DNA of 10,508 nucleotides, from assembly GCA_029777145.1 (NCBI GenBank), contig JAKOSS010000132.1, forward strand, positions 1-10,508. Reading direction: 5' to 3'. Made by a program: the position numbers and the translations under genes. The notes beneath the pieces are model-generated. The model was not told the DNA's origin. It searched no databases and saw only the letters and a list, made by a program, of their open reading frames with translations. The stretch is from Acidobacteriota bacterium (GTDB lineage: Bacteria; Acidobacteriota; Blastocatellia; Pyrinomonadales; Pyrinomonadaceae). Below are positions 7,771-10,508 of the stretch, piece by piece (position 1 is the first letter of the stretch; each line of letters starts with the position of its first letter).

Positions 7771-8433
7771 CTAAATCAGTCCCGCCTGTTCGGCGCGGCG
7801 AACGGCTTCGAGACGGCTGTGGGCACCGAGTTTCTTGAAGATGTGCTGGATATGATTGTTGACGGTGGTCCGGCTGATAAACAGATCGTTCGCGATCTCG
7901 CTCGACGAGCCGCCGCGGGCGAGGCACTTGAGGATCTCAATCTCCCGCTTCGAAAGATCGGTAAACTTCGTCGGCGTCCGTTTCGGAGTCCGGAGCGATT
8001 CGATATGCGCCTGAGGAATATTCGTCTCGGTCACGACGAAATCGCGCATCAGCATCTCAAAGCGTTTTGACAGATCTGCCGGCCGCGCGATGTGGACCGT
8101 ATGCGGCGCGACCGATTTCGATTCATCGACGATCAGGACAGAAATATTGAACCACCGCGGCTTGTCGCCGCTGCGTACCTGAAGATCGTAATTCTTCAGC
8201 GGCTGACGGTTTTGCGCCATCTGTCTGATCGAGCAGCGCTCGCCGCAGACACGTCCGCATTCATCGACGCCGTGAAGAACCTCACTGCAGGTTTTGCCGA
8301 CTGCTTCATTCCTTCCGATCCCGAAAACCTTCTCGGCGGCGGCATTCCAGGCGGTGATGTTGCCCCCCGGATCGAGCGCAAACGCCGCATCGGCCGTACC
8401 GTCAACCAGCTTTTTTATCTCGCTCAGACGCAT
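7771..8433 (-). CDS. PAS-LuxR family transcription regulator
   Basis: A 220-residue single-chain sensor-regulator. Residues 1-115 form a PAS domain (DGTADAAFALDPGGNITAWN, 11-30; phrase AAEKVFGIGRNEAVGKTCSE). Residues 156-218 form a LuxR/GerE helix-turn-helix (LSKREIEILKCLARGGSSSE, then IANDLFISRTTVNNHIQHIF). The PAS carries a cysteine cluster, C49, C59, C63 and C67 (DECGRVCGERC), which could bind a metal or Fe-S centre or act as a redox switch; the ligand is unknown. There is no receiver domain, so it is not a classical response regulator. The ATG at 8433 lacks a strong ribosome binding site. It is divergent from the Rrf2 gene and has a good promoter in the shared gap. Downstream on the same strand, after the repeats, lies the acyl-CoA ligase, a possible but unproven target. 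Confidence 0.88.
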   Translation of the reverse strand: MRLSEIKKLVDGTADAAFALDPGGNITAWNAAAEKVFGIGRNEAVGKTCSEVLHGVDECGRVCGERCSIRQMAQNRQPLKNYDLQVRSGDKPRWFNISVLIVDESKSVAPHTVHIARPADLSKRFEMLMRDFVVTETNIPQAHIESLRTPKRTPTKFTDLSKREIEILKCLARGGSSSEIANDLFISRTTVNNHIQHIFKKLGAHSRLEAVRRAEQAGLI

Positions 8434-8465
8434 TGTTCAGGTTAATCAGAAAAATGATGCGGAAT

Positions 8466-8496
8466 GATTATTGTTCAATGATCGAGTTGAAGGCAA
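8466..8496 (-). promoter_or_regulatory. LuxR-gene promoter overlapped by an 18-bp palindrome
   Basis: On the minus strand TTGCCT (-35, 8491-8496), 18 bases, then AATAAT (-10, 8467-8472; 5 of 6 consensus) lie about 34 bases before the start codon at 8433. Overlapping the -10 is GATTATTG-TT-CAATGATC (8466-8483), whose arms match at 7 of 8 positions, as expected for a dimeric repressor site. A further ATTGTTCA copy occurs at 8432-8439. The Rrf2 protein encoded next door, or the LuxR protein itself, is the likely binder; this is inference. Confidence 0.5.
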
Positions 8497-8504
8497 ATTT
8501 GAAT

Positions 8505-8522
8505 GCGGAGAAAAAAATCCGC
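8505..8522 (+). promoter_or_regulatory. hairpin in the leader of the Rrf2 gene
   Basis: GCGGA (8505-8509) pairs with TCCGC (8518-8522) around an A-rich 8-base loop. The hairpin lies just 5' of the GAGG ribosome binding site (8527-8530), so it could tune translation initiation. It is short and could be chance. Confidence 0.28.
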
Positions 8523-8539
8523 TTTCGAGGCAAACGCTG

Positions 8540-8950
8540 ATGATCTTCTCAAAGGCAACGGGATACGGCATCAGAGCGCTGGCATATTTGGCTCGTCAAA
8601 ACGACGTCAGATTGTGCGGCCTCAATGAGATCGCCGCGAGCGAAAGGATCCCGCCCGTTTATCTGAGAAAACTCCTCGGCGAGCTTCGGCGGCATCGGAT
8701 CGTTGAATCGGTAAAAGGCGTACACGGCGGCTATTTGCTGGCCCAGCATCCCGGCGACATCACTTTGTGGGATGTGTTCCGGCTGCTCGATCAAGACCCC
8801 TATTTGGACGAGTGTTTGCTTTGCGGATCGCGTGACGAAGGTTCCAACTGCCCGTTCTGCAAGGAATGGAAACGAATTCGGGACGAACTTATCCAAACGC
8901 TCCAAACGCAGACGATCGCGGACTACGCAACCGTTTCAAGATCGGAATGA
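8540..8950 (+). CDS. Rrf2 family transcription regulator
   Basis: A 136-residue Rrf2-type winged-helix regulator, the family of IscR, NsrR and CymR, often sensing Fe-S status, NO or cysteine. Residues 1-60 give the DNA-binding domain (SKATGYGIRALAYLARQ, then LNEIAASERIPPVYLRKLLG and ELRRHRIVESVKGVHGGYLL). The C-terminal part has C92-x2-C95 and C104-x2-C107, with C26 elsewhere. These two CX2C pairs differ in spacing from the three-cysteine loop of IscR/NsrR, so the cofactor may be an Fe-S cluster or zinc. I start at ATG 8540, which has GAGG at 8527-8530 and begins exactly at the conserved family N-terminus; the longer frame from TTG 8471 is not supported. Its coding direction leads into the ccoS-Rieske-cytochrome b genes 128 bases downstream, suggesting it controls them. 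Confidence 0.9.
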   Translation: MIFSKATGYGIRALAYLARQNDVRLCGLNEIAASERIPPVYLRKLLGELRRHRIVESVKGVHGGYLLAQHPGDITLWDVFRLLDQDPYLDECLLCGSRDEGSNCPFCKEWKRIRDELIQTLQTQTIADYATVSRSE

Positions 8951-9037
8951 TGTGCGACATTCCCTTGTGAAAAGTTTCCCAGGCGCCCGATAGCCGGCTG
9001 CCGGATGATTTCTAAAGCAGTACGAATTCGCCGCGGG

Positions 9038-9055
9038 TCGAATCCCCCGATTCGA
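9038..9055. promoter_or_regulatory. 7-bp perfect inverted repeat upstream of ccoS
   Basis: TCGAATC (9038-9044), four C's, then GATTCGA (9049-9055) lies 23 bases before the ccoS start. It could be an operator for the neighbouring Rrf2 regulator or an mRNA leader hairpin. It superficially resembles a tRNA T-loop (GTCGAATC) but no acceptor or anticodon arm is present. Confidence 0.35.
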
Positions 9056-9078
9056 GTCACTCAGGTTTCATACATTCT

Positions 9079-9270
9079 ATGACCCTAACCTGGATCGCTA
9101 TTATTGCAAGCCTTTTGATGGGAGCCGGCGCCGCATTGATCTTCATCTTTGCCGCCAAGCGGGACTATTTCCGCGACATCGAGGAAGCGAAATACCAGGT
9201 TTTTTGGTCGGATATCGAAGAATTGGTCAACGAAGTTGAGGAGGAAGAATTGGATGAGCGAAAAGCATAA
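9079..9270 (+). CDS. ccoS: CcoS-like cbb3-oxidase assembly protein
   Basis: A 63-residue single-pass membrane protein. It has a hydrophobic N-terminal helix (about 4-26) followed by [21 protein letters not shown], which matches the CcoS pattern of an aromatic/acidic stretch after the membrane helix ('DDLEG..YRIL' in typical members), and then an acidic tail. CcoS assists insertion of cofactors into cbb3-type cytochrome oxidase. The gene overlaps the Rieske start by 17 bases, so the two are translationally coupled. The short length and remote similarity make the exact role uncertain; it may instead serve the Rieske/b complex. The ribosome binding site is weak. Confidence 0.65.
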   Translation: MTLTWIAIIASLLMGAGAALIFIFAAKRDYFRDIEEAKYQVFWSDIEELVNEVEEEELDERKA

Positions 9271-9736
9271 CGCTCAGGAAGAATCGAGCGAACCCATTTC
9301 GCGACGAAAGGTGCTTGCCTGGCTGACGAGCATGGGAATCATGGGATCGGCCGTGGTCACGGTGTTCTCGAATCTGGTCTTCATCAAGCCGCGCGCGACA
9401 TACGGACAGCCGACGCGATTCAGCATCGGCACGCCCGACGACTACCCGCCGGGAACCCGCATCGCGCTCGGAGATCAGAAAGTTGCGATCATCCGCGAAG
9501 GCGCCAAGATGGCGGCGATCTCGATCACCTGCACGCATCTCGGCTGTATCGTCGGCGTTTCGGAAACCGGCTTCGCCTGCCCTTGTCACGGTTCGCGATT
9601 CGATCAGGACGGGAACGTCACCGGCGGCCCGGCTCCGAAACCGCTGCCGTGGTACGAACTTTCGATGGCACCGAACGGCGAACTCGAGGTTGATAAAGGC
9701 AAAGAAGTTACTGCCGGCAAATGGTTCACGATCTAG
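9254..9736 (+). CDS. Rieske [2Fe-2S] protein of a quinol:cytochrome c oxidoreductase
   Basis: A 160-residue membrane-anchored Rieske subunit that accepts electrons from quinol at the cytochrome b complex. Residues 17-44 hold an SRRKVLAW twin-arginine signal anchor plus hydrophobic helix. Box I is C93-T-H95-L-G-C98 and box II C109-P-C111-H112-G-S; by family knowledge C93, H95, C109 and H112 bind the cluster and C98-C111 form a disulphide, which argues for a high-potential centre. The start ATG 9254 has GAGGAGG (9238-9244) upstream and overlaps the end of the ccoS-like gene. Its length of 160 residues is typical of bacterial QcrA/PetC-type subunits. It belongs to one unit with the cytochrome b gene that follows 98 bases later. 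Confidence 0.93.
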   Translation: MSEKHNAQEESSEPISRRKVLAWLTSMGIMGSAVVTVFSNLVFIKPRATYGQPTRFSIGTPDDYPPGTRIALGDQKVAIIREGAKMAAISITCTHLGCIVGVSETGFACPCHGSRFDQDGNVTGGPAPKPLPWYELSMAPNGELEVDKGKEVTAGKWFTI

Positions 9737-9826
9737 TCAGTGGACAGTCGTCGGTGGTCAGTGGTCAGAGAGTTGATCCGATGACTACCGGCCACTGACC
9801 ACCGACCACTGACCACTGACCCTGAC
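9736..9826. repeat. inverted 'CAGTGGTC' repeat between Rieske and cytochrome b genes
   Basis: The left arm (9750-9764, GTCGGTGGTCAGTGG) and right arm (9792-9806, CCACTGACCACCGAC) pair perfectly over 15 bp around a 27-base loop. Extra CACTGAC copies follow. The motif is a dispersed repeat type I recall from similar genomes, though I cannot verify that here. It lies inside an apparent operon and begins right at the Rieske stop, so the strong hairpin could stabilise the upstream mRNA or reduce read-through into cytochrome b. It lacks a T-run. Confidence 0.7.
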
Positions 9827-9834
9827 TCAAAACT

Positions 9835-10508
9835 ATGAGCGAGAAAAAGAACAATATCTTCAGCATGTTGAGCAGCATGCCGGCCGCGATCTGGTCGTCT
9901 GTTTTCAGGAACAACCTGCCGTATACAGACCTTGGCCGTTCAAAGACCAGCTTCAACAATTTCTTCCTCCATATTCACCCGGTAAAGGTTCACCGGCACA
10001 CGTTGAAGCCGTGGTTCACGATGGGACTCGGACTTGTCAGTCTCTTCCTGTTCCTGATACTGACGGTCACCGGCGTCCTGCTGATGTTCTATTACGTCCC
10101 GTCAACGACCCAGGCGTACGACCGGATGCTCGACCTTCGCGGATCCGTTGCGTTCGGTGTTTTCCTCCGGAACATGCACCGCTGGTCGGCGCACGGCATG
10201 GTCGCCGCCGTCTTCCTTCATATGTGCCGCGTGTTCTTCACCGGCTCGTACAAGAAGCCGCGCGAGTTCAACTGGGTGGTCGGAGTTTTTCTCTTCCTGA
10301 TCACGCTGTTCCTCAGTTTCACCGGATACCTGCTGCCGTGGGATCAACTCGCCTTTTGGGCGATCACCGTCGGCACCGCGATCGCCGGCTACGCGCCGGT
10401 CGTCGGCGAACAGATGCGTTTCCTGCTGCTCGGTGACACGACCGTCGGCCAGGAAGCCCTGCTTCGATTCTACGTCCTGCACGTCGCGGTCCTGCCGCTC
10501 GTGATGAC
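9835..10508 (+). CDS. cytochrome b (b6/bc type) N-terminal part, cut by the window edge
   Basis: The first 224 residues are visible and remain open at the edge. This is the di-haem cytochrome b that binds the quinol sites. After a polar start, transmembrane segments lie at about 58-87, 107-137, 147-168 and 208 to the edge. H115 and H129 ([10 protein letters not shown], then FLHMCRVFF) are the conserved helix-B histidines, and H216 (RFYVLHVAV) is the first of the helix-D pair, whose partner lies beyond the edge. [14 protein letters not shown] (163-176) is the signature of b6/menaquinol-type subunits, resembling QcrB. ATG 9835 has no good ribosome binding site. Whether it is one long chain or a split b6/subunit IV pair cannot be seen here. 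Confidence 0.93.
   Translation, partial: MSEKKNNIFSMLSSMPAAIWSSVFRNNLPYTDLGRSKTSFNNFFLHIHPVKVHRHTLKPWFTMGLGLVSLFLFLILTVTGVLLMFYYVPSTTQAYDRMLDLRGSVAFGVFLRNMHRWSAHGMVAAVFLHMCRVFFTGSYKKPREFNWVVGVFLFLITLFLSFTGYLLPWDQLAFWAITVGTAIAGYAPVVGEQMRFLLLGDTTVGQEALLRFYVLHVAVLPLVM

Noticed and set aside
6998..7927. Repeat-encoded proteins in several frames over the arrays
   Set aside because: The frames are open only because the repeat units lack stop codons; they run into the LuxR gene and carry no domain or ribosome binding site.
8471..8539. Longer N-terminus of the Rrf2 protein from TTG 8471
   Set aside because: The added residues have no family similarity, and ATG 8540 has a well-placed GAGG and starts at the conserved N-terminus.
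9024..9060. tRNA T-arm-like sequence
   Set aside because: GTCGAATC resembles a T-loop, but there is no anticodon arm or matching acceptor stem around it.

Overview
The window looks like part of a chromosome from a free-living, non-model Gram-negative bacterium with a GC-rich genome. Three things suggest an Acidobacteriota-type organism, perhaps Blastocatellia/Pyrinomonadaceae: dispersed 'CAATTCCCAAAT' and 'CAGTGGTCAGTGGTC' repeats between genes, a bacterial FadD15-type acyl-CoA ligase, and a Rieske/cytochrome b cluster carrying a CcoS-like protein. This placement is inference; no rRNA or other marker gene is present.

Layout. From the left come two minus-strand genes: an O-antigen-ligase/polymerase-type membrane protein (40-1641) and, upstream of it, a sigma-factor-like regulator (1766-2917). 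A 500-base AT-rich gap separates the regulator from a plus-strand small zinc-finger (anti-sigma-like) protein (3421-3708) that ends at a good hairpin terminator. Next is a lone RhuM-family gene (3829-4884, minus). The middle of the window is a minus-strand block: a PAS-LuxR regulator (7771-8433), then about 730 bases of tandem repeats, then a long-chain acyl-CoA ligase (5172-7001). The repeats form two arrays: 18 units at a 28-bp period, then 10 units at a 14-bp period. A related dispersed hairpin element sits 3' of both genes. The right end is a plus-strand respiratory cluster: an Rrf2-family regulator with two CX2C pairs (8540-8950), a CcoS-like membrane protein (9079-9270), a Rieske Fe-S protein (9254-9736) and the N-terminal part of a cytochrome b (9835 to the window edge).

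How the genes may work together. The PAS-LuxR and Rrf2 regulators are divergent, both carry cysteine clusters, and share a 106-base intergenic region. That region holds a near-perfect 18-bp palindrome overlapping a good -10 for the LuxR gene. The Rrf2 gene leads into the quinol:cytochrome c oxidoreductase genes, so a redox- or Fe-S-responsive control of that complex is a reasonable hypothesis. The most unusual DNA is the 28-bp array. Its spacing is exact except for one added base, it has no stop codon in any frame in the core of the array, and it lies 54 bases upstream of the acyl-CoA ligase start.
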